In this document: positions 53,936 to 64,000 of the stretch, piece by piece
How the letters are laid out: every line of letters begins with the position of its first letter
Numbering within the stretch: the stretch's first letter is position 1
Source of the DNA: Rhizophagus irregularis
Lineage: Eukaryota; Glomeromycota; Glomeromycetes; Glomerales; Glomeraceae
Reading direction: 5' to 3'
Length of the DNA stretch: 64,000 nucleotides
Assembly (NCBI RefSeq): GCF_026210795.1
Contig: NC_089444.1
Span: forward strand, 3,276,501 to 3,340,500
Notes under the pieces: generated by a model
The model's database searches: none
Seen by the model: the letters and a program-made list of their open reading frames with translations, nothing else
What the model was told of the DNA's origin: nothing
Program-made: the position numbers and the translations under genes

Positions 53936-54595
53936 TATTAATATATCGCTTAAATACAGATATTGGAAAATGCTAGCCATTAGTAAAATTGATAATCATT
54001 TTAAAAAAAAGTTAAAAAGTTTTTTAAGAAAAATTAAAAGATAAAAATATAAAAATTATAAAAAAATTTATTAAAAAGAATATTAAATAAGTTCATTATA
54101 TATTGTATATATTGTTTTCTTTTTATTAAAAACATATTTAATATATTACTTAAATACAAATATTAAGCCATTAGTAAAATTAATAATTATTTTGTATAAT
54201 TAAAAATTCGTTAAAAAAAAAAAAATTAAAATGTTTATTAAAAAAATTAAAAAGCTTATTAAAAAAAAATTAAAATGTTTATTAAGAAAAATTAAAAAGT
54301 TTATAAAAAAAGTTTATTATAATTTATTAAAAAAACTATAAAAATTATTTAAAAAGAATATTATATAAGTTTTATCATATATTGCTTTCTCTTTATTAAA
54401 AACATTAATATATCGTTTAAATACAAATATTGGAAAATGCTAGCCATTAGTAAAATTGATAATCATTTTGTATAATTGAAAATAATTTGATAAAAAAAAA
54501 ACAAAAAAAATTAAAAAGTTTATTAAAAAAAGTTAAAAGAAAAAAAAGTTTTTTAAGAAAAATTAAAAAATAAAAATATAAAAATGGGTTTTATT
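53936..54595. repeat. AT-rich satellite, copies on the left side
   Basis: The anchor phrase TTAAATACAGATATTGGAAA followed by ATGCTAGCCATTAGTAAAAT recurs at about 53950, 54145 (ATTAAGCC variant) and 54420. It is separated by AAAATTAAAAAGTTTATTAA runs and ...ATATATTG(T/C)TTTCTTTTTAT. The period is roughly 200-280 bp. The same satellite is at 60955-61372 in the same orientation. Confidence 0.7.
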
Positions 54596-55324
54596 TTTTA
54601 TCACACCTGTGTTATGTCGCATTCCTATAACACATTACATATAAAAGTCAAAATGACAATCTAAATCTCTTTTGATATATTAAGAAAACTTGCAGAGCGG
54701 TCAAAAATACATATAGTATAAGGTTTCTTATAGTACATAATAAGTGCATAAGGTTTCACACCAGGATTTTTTAAAAAAATGGGAAATCTTAACAAAGTCA
54801 TGTGATCAAAATGATCAACATAATTAATACACTAAAAGATTTGTTGGTTGCCGATCGTACTAAAATAGAAAAGCTTGATTTGAAATGTATTTATATAATC
54901 AGCAAATCAATACCAAAGATGGGGGATCAGCATCTTAAAATGGAAATCACTCAAAAACTAATCTTATGTTAACGTTAAGTTAACGTTAACCTATCATGAC
55001 ATGTCAATCATTTCAAGTCATAACAATAACGCGATGCGCCACCCACCCACCCATAGGGTGATATTGCACTTATATAGAATGATCTTTCTTGCTTAAAAAT
55101 TATGGGATAAAATTTTTAGCAAATCATGTGAAAACTGAATAATTTTTTTGTTAGCCAAAAATGATCAACAACCGGATGACAAATTTTAATATTATGTAAA
55201 TAAACAATTTGTTTGTATTACTTATTTAAATATAGATACATTTTTTTTTTATTTTGAACCAAAAAATAAACAATAATCAAATGGTAAATTTTCATTATCG
55301 TCGTCATTACATTATCGTTATAAT
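54596..55324. other. Non-coding; part of an AT-rich repeat
   Basis: It includes GTTAACGTTAAGTTAACGTT (about 54968-54990) and the first copy of the CCAAAAAATAAACAA repeat that continues at 55866-56400. No gene. Confidence 0.45.
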
Positions 55325-55857
55325 TAAAGTTCCCTGCCGAAATTAGGGAGTTTCGGCATGTCAAAATTGTCAAAACTATTTTGACATGTCAAAATTGTCG
55401 AAACTTAAAAATATTACATTTCACGTAATAACTCGGCGTCCAATGATCATAGAAAGATGCACCATAGCTCGTTGGAATCGTCTCATAACGACGAGTCGAA
55501 TGGTGGCTAAATCGTCTTTCTACGATCACTGGATGCCGAGTTATTAAGTGAAACGTCAAATGGCGCAGTATCGCAAAATACAAAATGCTGATTTTTGACG
55601 TTTCGCTCAATATTTCGGCATCCAGTGATCGTAGAAAGACGATCTAACCACCATTCGACTCGTCGTTATGAGACGATTCCAACGAGCTATGGTGCATCTT
55701 TCTACGATCATTGGACGCCGAGTTATTACGTGAAACGTAATATTTTTAGGTTTCGACAATTTTGACATGTCGAAACTATTTCGGCATTTCGGCATTTCTA
55801 CAGGTTTTAGTTTCGACATTTCGACAATAGCCTGTAGAGTTTTGGCAGGCAACTTTA
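55325..55857. mobile_element. Foldback hAT-type element (533 bp), 8-bp TSD GTTATAAT
   Basis: TAAAGTTCCCTGCCGAAA at the left and, reverse-complemented, TAAAGTTGCCTGCCAAAA at the right are flanked by GTTATAAT (55317-55324 and 55858-55865). About 170-bp arms (for example CGTAATAACTCGGCGTCCAA, GCACCATAGCTCGTTGGAAT, CTCATAACGACGAGTCGAAT) pair almost perfectly around a centre near 55585. ORFs within the arms are palindrome artefacts. Confidence 0.85.
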
Positions 55858-55865
55858 GTTATAAT

Positions 55866-56824
55866 GCTATCATGAAAATTTTTTCAGGGTAGTAATTCTA
55901 AAAATGATTAACAATCAGATAATAAGATTGTTGTTTTATTATAATGTTATCATAAAATTTTTTTTTTCTCAACAATTTGATGATAAAATTAAATAAATGT
56001 TATATCAAGTAATTTTTTATTTTGAAACAAAACAATAAACAACAACTAAATGGTAAAATTTCATTATCATTGTCTTATTATTATGATATTCAGTTATCAT
56101 AATTTTCCAGAACTAAAAATGATCAACAATCGGATAGTAGAATTGTTTTATTACAATATAATCATGAAAAATTTTTTTCCAGAGCCGTAATTCCAAAAAT
56201 GATGATAGTAAATATTAAATAAATGCTTTATCAAGTAATAAACAATCTTTCTGTATTGTTATTTAAAGTTAATCACATATTCTGATATATATATTTTTTT
56301 ATTTTTAAACCAAAAAATAAACAACAATCAAGATAATTAACCTTAAAATGATTAACAAGTGAAATAACTAAGCCAAAAATGATTAACAAGCAAAATAAAC
56401 CGAAAATGATCATCCTTTACCAAATGAGAAAAAAATTATGTTAATAGCTAGTTAAGAGTAATTTCTCATTTTTTTTTATAGATATGTTAAATATAATCAA
56501 AAATTTTGCAAATAAAGTGAAAGTTATGGTTTGGCTAGAAAAGCCCGGCGAGCGAAGCGAGCCAAATGAAATTGCATCATCATAATAAATCACATGAATA
56601 TTTAATACACAATCACATGATCTACCAGTAATTTTTCCACCAGTTAAAATTTAGAAATTCTCTTTAAATCTTAAAAACTATTTATCATAATAATTATGAT
56701 ACTGTATGGTAGTATAAACCAACTTAATTAAAAAAAAAGTCAGAATTATTACAGTTCTAATTATACTATGACTATAGCTCCCTGCCATGTTTAATGTTAA
56801 CTTGTTAATATATAAAAATTACCA
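55866..56824. repeat. Diverged direct repeats with AAAAATGATCAACAA words
   Basis: AAAAATGAT[CT]AACAA...CGGAT followed later by AACCAAAAAATAAACAACAA recurs around 55150-55300, 55905-56075 and 56115-56335, a period of about 200-300 bp. GGCGAGCGAAGCGAGCC, a short GC-rich palindrome, lies at 56548-56564. No gene. Confidence 0.55.
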
Positions 56825-57452
56825 AAAAAAAGGAAGATGACGAAGGAGAAAACTCTTTCCCACAAAATTCGGAACAAAAATTTATGACAACATCGTACGT
56901 TTATTTTTTTTTAAATTTTACAAAAACGTTTGTCTCCGTATAGTTTCGTTAGAGTTTTTTCTACCTCACAACACTTTCACATATATTTTACTACTATTTT
57001 ATTATTTACTTTTCTCGAGTTACTTGTCCATTTTCCTTGCCCTGTCGTTCTGCGTGATAAAAGTTGGAACAACCTTTTTCTTTACCCGGTCTTTTTATAA
57101 AGTACCACTCTTCATCTGACATAAATCCACAAAGTCTTCTCAAGCTCGGCCTATGGACTTCCCACCCGACTCTACTACCCCTCCGCCTATTTCACAGGCT
57201 ATTTTACGTCTTTACAAACCTCTAAAAAAATTCTTTGACATTTCCATGAGAATTTCCAAGCTCTCACCTTACCTGTCATGTGATACTCGTGGCAGTGGAA
57301 CTTTGTACAATACTAAGAAAGGACGATATTACCTTATTCGGTTGTCTGAAAAAGCCGATCTTCCTCTTACGGAAATTGACAAATACCTGATTTACACCAA
57401 TGATATTGAATTATCAAAAAATCATCATCACACATTTCGATCTACATCTAAC

Positions 57453-59231
57453 TAGAGCTCCGCAACCTGACCTGACAGATCGGGTGACCCGACGGGTTGA
57501 CCCGAAATATTCAGGTCAGGTCATCAATTTCATGACCTGACACGGGTCGGGTCAGTGCTAGTCGGTACCCGACCCGACCCGTTGACCCGACATATATTTG
57601 GGTCAAATAAATTAAAAACACCGAAACTAATAGTTCCGGAGTTTTTACATGTAAAATCAAAAGGAAAAACGCCGGAACTAATGATTCCGGCGTTTTTACA
57701 TGTAAAATTGAAAAAAAACGCCGAAACTAATAGTTTCGGCGTTTTTACATGTAAAATCAAAATGAAAAACGCCGGAACTAATGATTCCGGCGTTTTTTTA
57801 CATGTAAAATTGAAAAAAAAATGCCGAAACTATCAGTTTCGGCGTTTTTACATGTAAAATCAATATGAAAAACGCCGGAACTAATGATTCCGGCGTTTTT
57901 ACATGTAAAATTGAAAAAAAAACGCCGAAACTAATAGTTTCGGCGTTTTTACATGTAAAATCAAAATGAAAAACGCCGGAACTAATGATTCCGGCGTTTT
58001 TACATGTAAAATTGAAAAAAAAAATGCCGAAACTATCAGTTTCGGCGTTTTTTATGTAAAATCAGTATGAAAAACGCCGGAACTAATGATTCCGGCGTTT
58101 TTACATGTAAAATCAAAATGAAAAACGCCGGAACTAATGATTCCGGCGTTTTTACATGTAAAATCAAAGAAAACGCCGAAACTATCAGTTTCGGCGTTTT
58201 TTATGTAAAATCAATATGAAAAACGCCGGAACTAATGATTCCGGCGTTTTTACATGTAAAATTGAAAAAAAAAAACGCCGGAACTATCAGTTTCGGCGTT
58301 TTTACATGTAAAATCAATATGAAAAACGCCGGAACTAATGATTCCGGCGTTTTTACATGTAAAATTGAAAAAAAAACGCCGAAACTAATAGTTTCGGCGT
58401 TTTTACATGTAAAATCAAAATGAAAAACGCCGGAACTAATGATTCCGGCGTTTTTACATGTAAAATTGAAAAAAAAACGCCGGAACTATCAGTTTCGGCG
58501 TTTTTATGTAAAATCAATATGAAAAACGCCGGAACTAATGATTCCGGCGTTTTTACATGTAAAATCAAAATGAAAAACGCCGGAACTAATGATTCCGGCG
58601 TTTTTACATGTAGAATCAAAAAAAACGCCGAAACTATCAGTTTCGGCGTTTTTACATGTAAAATCAATATGAAAAACGCCGGAACTAATGATTCCGGCGT
58701 TTTTACATGTAAAATTGAAAAAAAAAACGCCGGAACTATCAGTTTCGGCGTTTTTACATGTAAAATCAATATGAAAAACGCCGGAACTAATGATTCCGGC
58801 GTTTTTACATGTAAAATCAAAATGAAAAACGCCGGAACTAATGATTCCGGCGTTTTTACATCTAAGATCGAAACAAAAATGCCGAAACAAATAGTTTCGG
58901 CGTTTTTATATATAAAAACAAAAGTAAAACGCCGGGACCCGACGTTTTTTCAATAAAAATTAAAAAAATCTTTTTTTTTAATTAAAAACGTCGAACCTGA
59001 CGTTTTTTGTATAATTAATAAAAAAAAAACGTTACATAACGTTTTTTTAATTGAAATATTTAATAATAAAACTTCGGGTAACCTGAGTTACCCGAAGTGA
59101 CACGAATACTTTCGGGTCAAATGGGTCAGGTCGGGTCAGAACGGTTTACCCGACCCGACCTGACCTGAAAAAAAATTTTCGGTTCAGGTTAACCAGGTAA
59201 CCCGACCCGACCCGACCCGTGCGGAGCTCTA
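57453..59231. mobile_element. Non-autonomous hAT element (1,779 bp) with internal palindromic satellite
   Basis: TIR TAGAGCTCCGCA at both ends, with the 8-bp TSD CATCTAAC at 57445-57452 and 59232-59239. Subterminal zones are dense in GACCTGACC, GGGTCGGGTC and CCCGACCCGA words in both orientations (57470-57595 and 59085-59220). The core (57609-58960) is a satellite of hairpins. No transposase. Both ends and the rebuilt host frame confirm the boundaries. Confidence 0.9.
57609..58960. repeat. Palindromic satellite, about 28 units of 46-48 bp
   Basis: Each unit is a near-perfect hairpin: AAAACGCCGGAACTAATGAT then TCCGGCGTTTTTACATGTAA (type G), or AAACGCCGAAACTATCAGTT then TCGGCGTTTTTACATG (type A). 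Types alternate as G, A or G, G, A. Paired changes (GGAACT with TTCCGG versus GAAACT with TTTCGG) keep the stems complementary. Spacers are AAAATCAAAATG, AAAATTGAAAAAA or AAAATCAATATG. Long frames on both strands (TNDSGVFTCKIKMKNAG) are artefacts. Confidence 0.92.
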
Positions 59232-60954
59232 CATCTAACAAACCAAATTTAAATTACATTTTAGGAATTTATCTCACATTCGTTTTTTCTCTAAATAGAC
59301 AATTCCACAAGGATGATGTGAATAAATATTTTAACCGTTTACGCCATTTATTAAAAGAAAAACTCCTTGCACTACGACACCGATTAGAATCAACTGATAA
59401 CAACGAAAGAAAAACTAAAACATTTATCCGGTTCAGCTGCGGCCCCCACGTGATTTACTTGGGTTTTTATTTCCCTTGCGGCACAATACATTTCAAACCT
59501 GGTGAAAATACGGGTTCACTATGTATCCACCCTCCCGCCTTCGTACAATCAAAAAATCATTGGCGTTGTGGAGCTCATCTCAAACACATCTGACAGGTCT
59601 CACACACTACTACTCGTCATCCAGTAGAGCCTAGATTCTATGCTGAACAGCTTAGACTTACGGTAAACCGACATAACAAGGATAAAAGACACCATAAAGA
59701 AATTCACTCTAATCGCCTTGGCATTAGCTACGTCGTTCAATTTAAACGATTTCGCTCACAAGATTTAGATTTACCTAGCGTTAACAACAAAACGGTTTGA
59801 CCATACTACAAACAATACCGCACGTTACGTTTCGATGTGGTCCATTCACCTCAACAGAAGGCACGATGGAATAGACTTACTACGTCTACACTTAAACAAA
59901 ATCACTTCAATCGCACTATCACACCTCACTTACTTCCAAACTCACCTGGACAAAGGGTTTTTAAAACCATTCAACATCTTCCGTACCATTATAAAGGATA
60001 CACTCCTACAAAATATTCTGACATATATAAAAATTCATCTAATGGTTTTATGTACTTTAACCGACAACGTGAACGCCAAAGGATTAAGAATTGGATCCGT
60101 CGTACTAAAAAACGCAACCGTCTCAAGAAACAATTACCTCCACTACCTGCCGGTTTCGTTGGGGACCAGCGTATATATTACCACGATACGTATAACATCA
60201 ACCTGTTTGATTATAATATTCGACGACGCTATAACGTCAGTTCGATCCCTCAATACAATTACGGTTATTCCAAAGCGGTTGAGCTATACCGTCAACATCA
60301 TGATAAATACGTCACGATGAATTTTATACAACCACCTCCTAACGTTTCCTACCATATTAAAAAGAATGATCATTATATTTTTAATGATCCAAACATTTTT
60401 TTCCGGCACACACCTCCTCCGGATAAGGACTCGCACACTACCATGAGCGACATTTCTTACGTTTCGGCTAGTGAAGGACCTTCCGTTGTGGAATTTCCGC
60501 CTACGCCGTCACATGATTAACTCACTTGATTGAGTTTAATAACACCGGACCTTCAATATGCATCATTCCACACCTGACAGTATTTACGTGTGGTGTCATT
60601 ATGACAAAAGAAAAATACGGATTCTAGTGATCGAATTGAACTAACCCTTTTGTAACATTCCTCTCCCTTAGGTTTAGGTTCCATTTTCTTTTTTTTCGTT
60701 CTTTGATTACTGTTTTGTTTAGACACCCGGTTATGCCTGATTGTTCTATTGAATAGTGGGCAAGACGACCCCTTCGGGCTCCTCCCGAGAGGTTGGGTTT
60801 AACATTAGCTTAGAATTTATTGTTCTTTTAGATCATGTTTATTCCTATTTAGTGTTCGACCCCAGTCGTGTCCGTATTTTAAAAATAAAAATAAAATAAA
60901 AAAAGGAAGATGCGACATATTGCAGGTGAAAAAAAAACATATTCCTATAAAATT

Positions 60955-61372
60955 ATAAAAAATTTTATTAAAAAAAATATTAAATAAGTTTATTATATAT
61001 TGTTTTCTTTTCATTAAAAATATGTTTAATATATCACTTAAATACAAATATTGAGTTATTAATAAAATCAGTAATAATTATTTTGTATAATTGAAAATTT
61101 GATAAAAAAATTAACAAAAAAAATTAAAAAAAATTAAAAAGCTTATTAAAAAAAATTAAAATGTTTATTAAGAAAAATTAAAAAGTTTATAAAAAAAGTT
61201 TATTAAAAAAAATATAAAAATTATTAAAAATTTATTAAAAAGAATATTATATAAGTTTTATCATATATTGCTTTCTCTTCATTAAAAATATTAATATATC
61301 GCTTAAATACAGATATTGGAAAATGCTAGCCATTAGTAAAATTGATAATTATTTTGTATAATTGAAAATAGA
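60955..61372. repeat. AT-rich satellite, copies on the right side
   Basis: The same unit as 53936-54595 (anchors at about 61030 and 61300, TATATCGCTTAAATACAGAT). Its position on both sides suggests that the intervening 54.6-60.9 kb was inserted into, or grew within, one satellite block. Confidence 0.7.
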
Positions 61373-62101
61373 CAAAAATCTGCCTATTTGCAGTAATATT
61401 AAAATACATGAGCTGATATTATTTAAATAGCGGGAGTTGGTATTAAAAAAATACCAATCTGTCCACATCAGCGCGCCATATATTTTGAAATATTTTATAT
61501 AATAATATATACTAAAATTTTACATACTCTTTTATAACCTTTAAAAGTGATCATATATTAAATTTTATTAAAATTGGATGATTATTGAAATACTTTTACT
61601 ATTAACAACTTTTTAAAATTTGTCAAATTATAAAATTTAATAAATATTGTAAATATATAAAATATTATTTTACTATAATATGTAATTTGCAAATAAAATT
61701 GTATTTACACAAAAAAATTGGTAATTATTTATGTAAACTTTATAAGTTTAATATTGGTTAATTTTTGCAAAAATCATAAATTTTGAATTTACCATAAATT
61801 TTATTAAGAAACCTGCTTTTTATTTCTTAAGTAACCTGATTCCTCATAAAAAATTACATATATTTATATATTTAAAAATAATACTTATCTTTTACTAATA
61901 AGTTGCATCTGGAGGTTGAAATTATAAAAGTTAGCTTAATATAAATTTTTTATATAAGTATTGTATTAATAAAAAAGGTATTTAAATAAGTAAATTAGAC
62001 CCCAAAGAACAAAAATATATAAAGTTTTTATAATATACAACTTAAAAAAAATTTTGTTATATAAATTATAAAAAATCATTATTTATTAAGAAAAAATGTA
62101 T
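61373..62101. other. Non-coding AT-rich stretch
   Basis: No reading frame or repeat boundary that I can support. Confidence 0.45.
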
Positions 62102-62416
62102 TTGTAACAGCCTGTTACATATCTTATTTGTAACATCCTTTTTTTATTTTTTTTTAATAATAAATTTAATATGTGTTTCACAAATAAATTTTTTATATGC
62201 AAAATTTAATTTGGAAAACTTTTACTTAATGTACTTAAGACAGTTTCATAGACAAAATTTAAGTTATAAGCAGTTTCTTGAAATTTTTTAAAAAATTCTT
62301 TTGTCTTAATTACATGACTGATCTTTTGTTTTTGTTTACATTACGCCCGATCTTAAATTTTAATTGGATAAAAATTGGGGGTTGTTACAAATAAGACGCG
62401 TAACAGGCTGTTACAA
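62102..62416. mobile_element. TIR element with TTGTAACAGCCTGTTAC ends (315 bp)
   Basis: Left TTGTAACAGCCTGTTACATA then TCTTATTTGTAACATCC; right, reverse-complemented, TTGTAACAGCCTGTTACGCG then TCTTATTTGTAACAACC. The TIR is about 37 bp with a small internal palindrome GTAACAGCCTGTTAC. No clear TSD. Non-coding interior. Confidence 0.65.
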
Positions 62417-62563
62417 TTAGATTTATCCATTTATTAATAATTACGAGAGAAATGAAATTTCCACTGGTTGATATATTTAGTGCTAGATAATTTTATGTGA
62501 TTTATACATTATTTGTATTTTCTGATCTAATAATAAATAATAAAATAATTTATATTTAATTCT

Positions 62564-62740
62564 TCAAAGTTCATATTTATTGTCAAGTTCATATTCATAA
62601 AGATCATCTTTGGCGTTAAATTCATCATATTCATTAGGTTTGTCATCTTCATTAAATTCATCTTCATTAAATTCATTATATTCATTGAATTCGCCATCTT
62701 CATTCAACACAAGTATTATTTTTGTCTGGTCTGTCTTCAT
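62564..62740 (-). pseudogene. Orphan acidic leader exon of an N-lobe-type kinase gene
   Basis: The ATG at 62740 opens MKTDQTKIILVLNEDGEFNE, then NEYNEFNEDEFNEDD and DDLYEYELDNKYEL before TGA. The DDLYEYEL stretch and the 5' flank match the first exon of the kinase array at 16572-16947. No kinase domain follows on the minus strand (62100-62560 holds only a TIR element and non-coding DNA), so this is a 5'-end fragment of a duplicated gene. Confidence 0.55.
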
Positions 62741-62935
62741 GGAAGTATTTCAAATATGTTTTTTTCATTTTTTTTCATTTAATAGTTGCAAAGATATCTC
62801 TAGTAAATTTAACCATGAATAGTTTCTAATATAAGTATGATGGAGATTGAATGAAGTAGTATAACGATTTTGAAACATTTTATTAAGAGAAAGAAGCGAG
62901 CAAAAGAATTAATTTACAGTATATATTTTTGTATA
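62741..62935 (-). promoter_or_regulatory. Duplicate of the kinase-array 5' region
   Basis: AATAGTTGCAAAGATATCTC, ATAGTTTCTAATATAAGTAT, GATGGAGATTGAATGAAGTA and ATTAAGAGAAAGAAGCGAG align with 16960-17160 in the same order. It marks a segmental duplication that included the promoter and first exon. Confidence 0.55.
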
Positions 62936-64000
62936 AAAGTACTTTCAACTTTTCTAATTTATCATAAACATTTAAATTTTTCCAAACATCAAAAAAAAAC
63001 TGGTATAAAGGGATCATTAGAAACTTTCAAAATAGTATTAGATGAATAAAATATGAATCAATGAAAAAATCTCATCGATTTGAAGAATATTAGTTACATT
63101 CTTGAAATAAAAATAAAAATAAAAAATAACTTCACACCCTGGTTAATACTTACATAATAGTCAAAGGTCAATCCCTATAAAAAAGACGTTACATTAGTTA
63201 AGTTTTTAAAATTAACAAACTAAATTTCCAAAAGATTTTAATACTTGAAAGAATGTTATTCAAGTTTCCTTTCCTTACATGAGATTACTGTTTAAAGAAC
63301 TAATTTTGAAAATAACCTTTGAAATTGTTATTCATATTACTGGAGTACCGAGATTATTATCACCGTTTTCAAAATGACGTACGCAGTTAAATTTGAATAA
63401 AAAAAAGAAAACCGAAAACCGGATGAAAACCGGACGAAATATAGACAAAAAACGGATGAAAACCGGGCGAATATTGATATTCGAATATACAATCACAAAT
63501 AAACTGCGTACACCAACGCATTCACATAACATATACTGGCATGTTATGAGATCATTAAACGGTTGCTGATTTCCCACAAAAGGACAGAATGATTGACTAA
63601 ACAAGGTGTGATGTTTTCCTCATGTATGGTTAGAGTATAAATTCAAGACATATCTAATAATTACTTAAAGATTATTATAAGGTTAATTATGAATATTATT
63701 TTAATAGATTGATATTTTTTTAGGAACAGAGCAATACTGCATGAAAATCTTTCCTTTTATAGATAATTATCTATAATGTTGGTCAGAATTTTATTACTTA
63801 TTTTAGTAGTTGACTGAAATTATCATAATTCCGACCCTGAAAAAATGCGTAGAGTTAATATATATTGTTCGGGATGACGGGTCCTAATTATTTATTAACT
63901 AAGATGAATAGATTATTATTGGCTTGTTACTTTATATTTATTCAGAATTGGGAACCTAATTCGATTAGATGTACTGTTAGAATTTACCATTTTTTTATAA
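62936..64000. other. Non-coding end of window, repeat words
   Basis: A CCCTATAAAAAAGACGTTAC MITE-type terminus lies at about 63174. AAAACCGGATGAAAACCGGA-type repeats lie at 63408-63470. The minus-strand frame 63332-63604 has no motif and overlaps those repeats. No gene is supported. Confidence 0.45.

Larger units (their letters stand above)
57153..60520 (+). pseudogene. Unrecognised 526-codon gene, split by hAT, two in-frame TGA codons
   Basis: Part 1 (57153-57452) begins MDFPPDSTTPPPISQAILRL and ends FRSTSN. Part 2 resumes at 59240 with KPNLNYILGIYLTFVFSLNR in the same frame once the hAT and one TSD are removed. It includes FIRFSCGPHVIYLGFYFPCG, CIHPPAFVQSKNHWRCGAHL, a basic stretch (RQRERQRIKNWIRRTKKRNR), DTYNINLFDYNIRRRYNVSS and a Ser/Pro-rich end (SASEGPSVVEFPPTPSHD). 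TGA codons at 59591-59593 and 59798-59800 are the only breaks, and both could come from CGA. Base composition is richer in C than the surroundings. No family recognised. The Cys/His pattern and basic segment suggest nucleic-acid binding, which is inference. Confidence 0.65.
56840..60897 (+). mobile_element. Poly(A) retroposon with single long ORF, 15-bp TSD
   Basis: AAAAAAAGGAAGATG occurs at 56825-56839 and 60898-60912. The right end is an A-rich tail (AAAAATAAAAATAAAATAAA). The left leader is about 310 nt. Between them lies one 526-codon reading frame (57153-60520) interrupted by a hAT insertion, followed by a 3' UTR of about 375 nt with a CCCCTTCGGGCTCCTCCCGA hairpin (about 60770). No reverse transcriptase is present. 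It could be an ORF1/gag-like retroposon mobilised in trans or a processed retrocopy of a host gene. Confidence 0.7.

Noticed and set aside
55389-55852. Two minus-strand frames with repeated CNIFKFRQF / FHVITRRPMIVERC text
   Set aside because: They are the two arms of a foldback element read in the same direction; the similarity reflects the inverted repeat.
58353-58956. Long open frames on both strands in the satellite (155, 178 and 128 codons)
   Set aside because: They exist only because the unit is repeated; translations are repeats of the unit (NDSGVFTCKI) on several phases and both strands.
57609-58960. Regular palindromic repeats with short spacers, superficially like a CRISPR array
   Set aside because: The spacers are almost identical to each other, the host is eukaryotic, no cas gene is present, and the array lies inside a TSD-flanked hAT element.
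59835-60320. 161-codon alternative frame overlapping the retroposon ORF
   Set aside because: It lies in another phase of the 526-codon frame, which is longer, starts upstream and has coherent composition; the alternative has no support.
62102-62416. 8-bp TSD for the GTAACAGCC element
   Set aside because: No shift of the end points gives matching flanks.

Overview
This is a strongly AT-rich eukaryotic window, most consistent with an arbuscular mycorrhizal fungus of the Rhizophagus irregularis type. The evidence is the short GT-AG introns (mostly 60-95 bp), several tyrosine-kinase-like (TKL) protein kinases of the family whose domain opens with an EWIPYNQF-type motif, HRDFHxGNI catalytic loops and DLG/DMG in place of DFG, and a very high load of nested transposons. 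The species is inferred from family knowledge, not from a search. No rRNA, intact tRNA, CRISPR array or prokaryotic gene is visible.

Only a few genes look intact or nearly so. They are a UBC (E2)-like plus F-box fusion protein (23859-25796, minus), a six-exon TKL kinase with an N-terminal CxxC-rich region (28248-30621, plus), and a 5'-truncated kinase (43538-44745, minus). There is also a small DUF5679-like zinc-ribbon reading frame (51173-51481, plus).

The rest is mobile-element stratigraphy that can be read from target-site duplications (TSDs). From left to right: a hAT element (159-1369, 8-bp TSD); a CACTA-like element (1909-5904, TSD TAT) that landed in the tip of a MITE, whose other end abuts a kinase exon; a gene made of repeated kinase N-lobe exons (6223-16947, minus), split inside an exon by a second CACTA-like element (7934-16022, TSD TTT), which is itself invaded by a 5.2-kb DDE transposon with a 9-bp TSD (8765-13942); MITEs and dispersed repeats (17.4-22 kb); a TIR element carrying a minisatellite (30981-31703); an ORF1-only LINE-like retroposon (31750-34350, 20-bp TSD); a pyrimidine-rich TIR element (34400-35720); a Mutator-like transposase gene (45085-50891) split by a third CACTA-like element (45881-49534); a pogo-like element (51869-53692, TA TSD); a foldback hAT (55325-55857, 8-bp TSD); and a poly(A) retroposon with an unfamiliar 526-codon reading frame (56840-60897, 15-bp TSD) interrupted by a hAT carrying a palindromic satellite (57453-59231, 8-bp TSD).

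Two of the CACTA-like elements carry plus-strand arrays of about 14-15 units. Each unit is a splice acceptor, a 25-50 nt segment, a splice donor, then two hairpins. These look like arrays of micro-exons separated by near-identical structured introns, and are the most unusual feature of the window. Other notable points are the N-lobe-only kinase array and the excess of in-frame nonsense codons over frameshifts in several dead elements.
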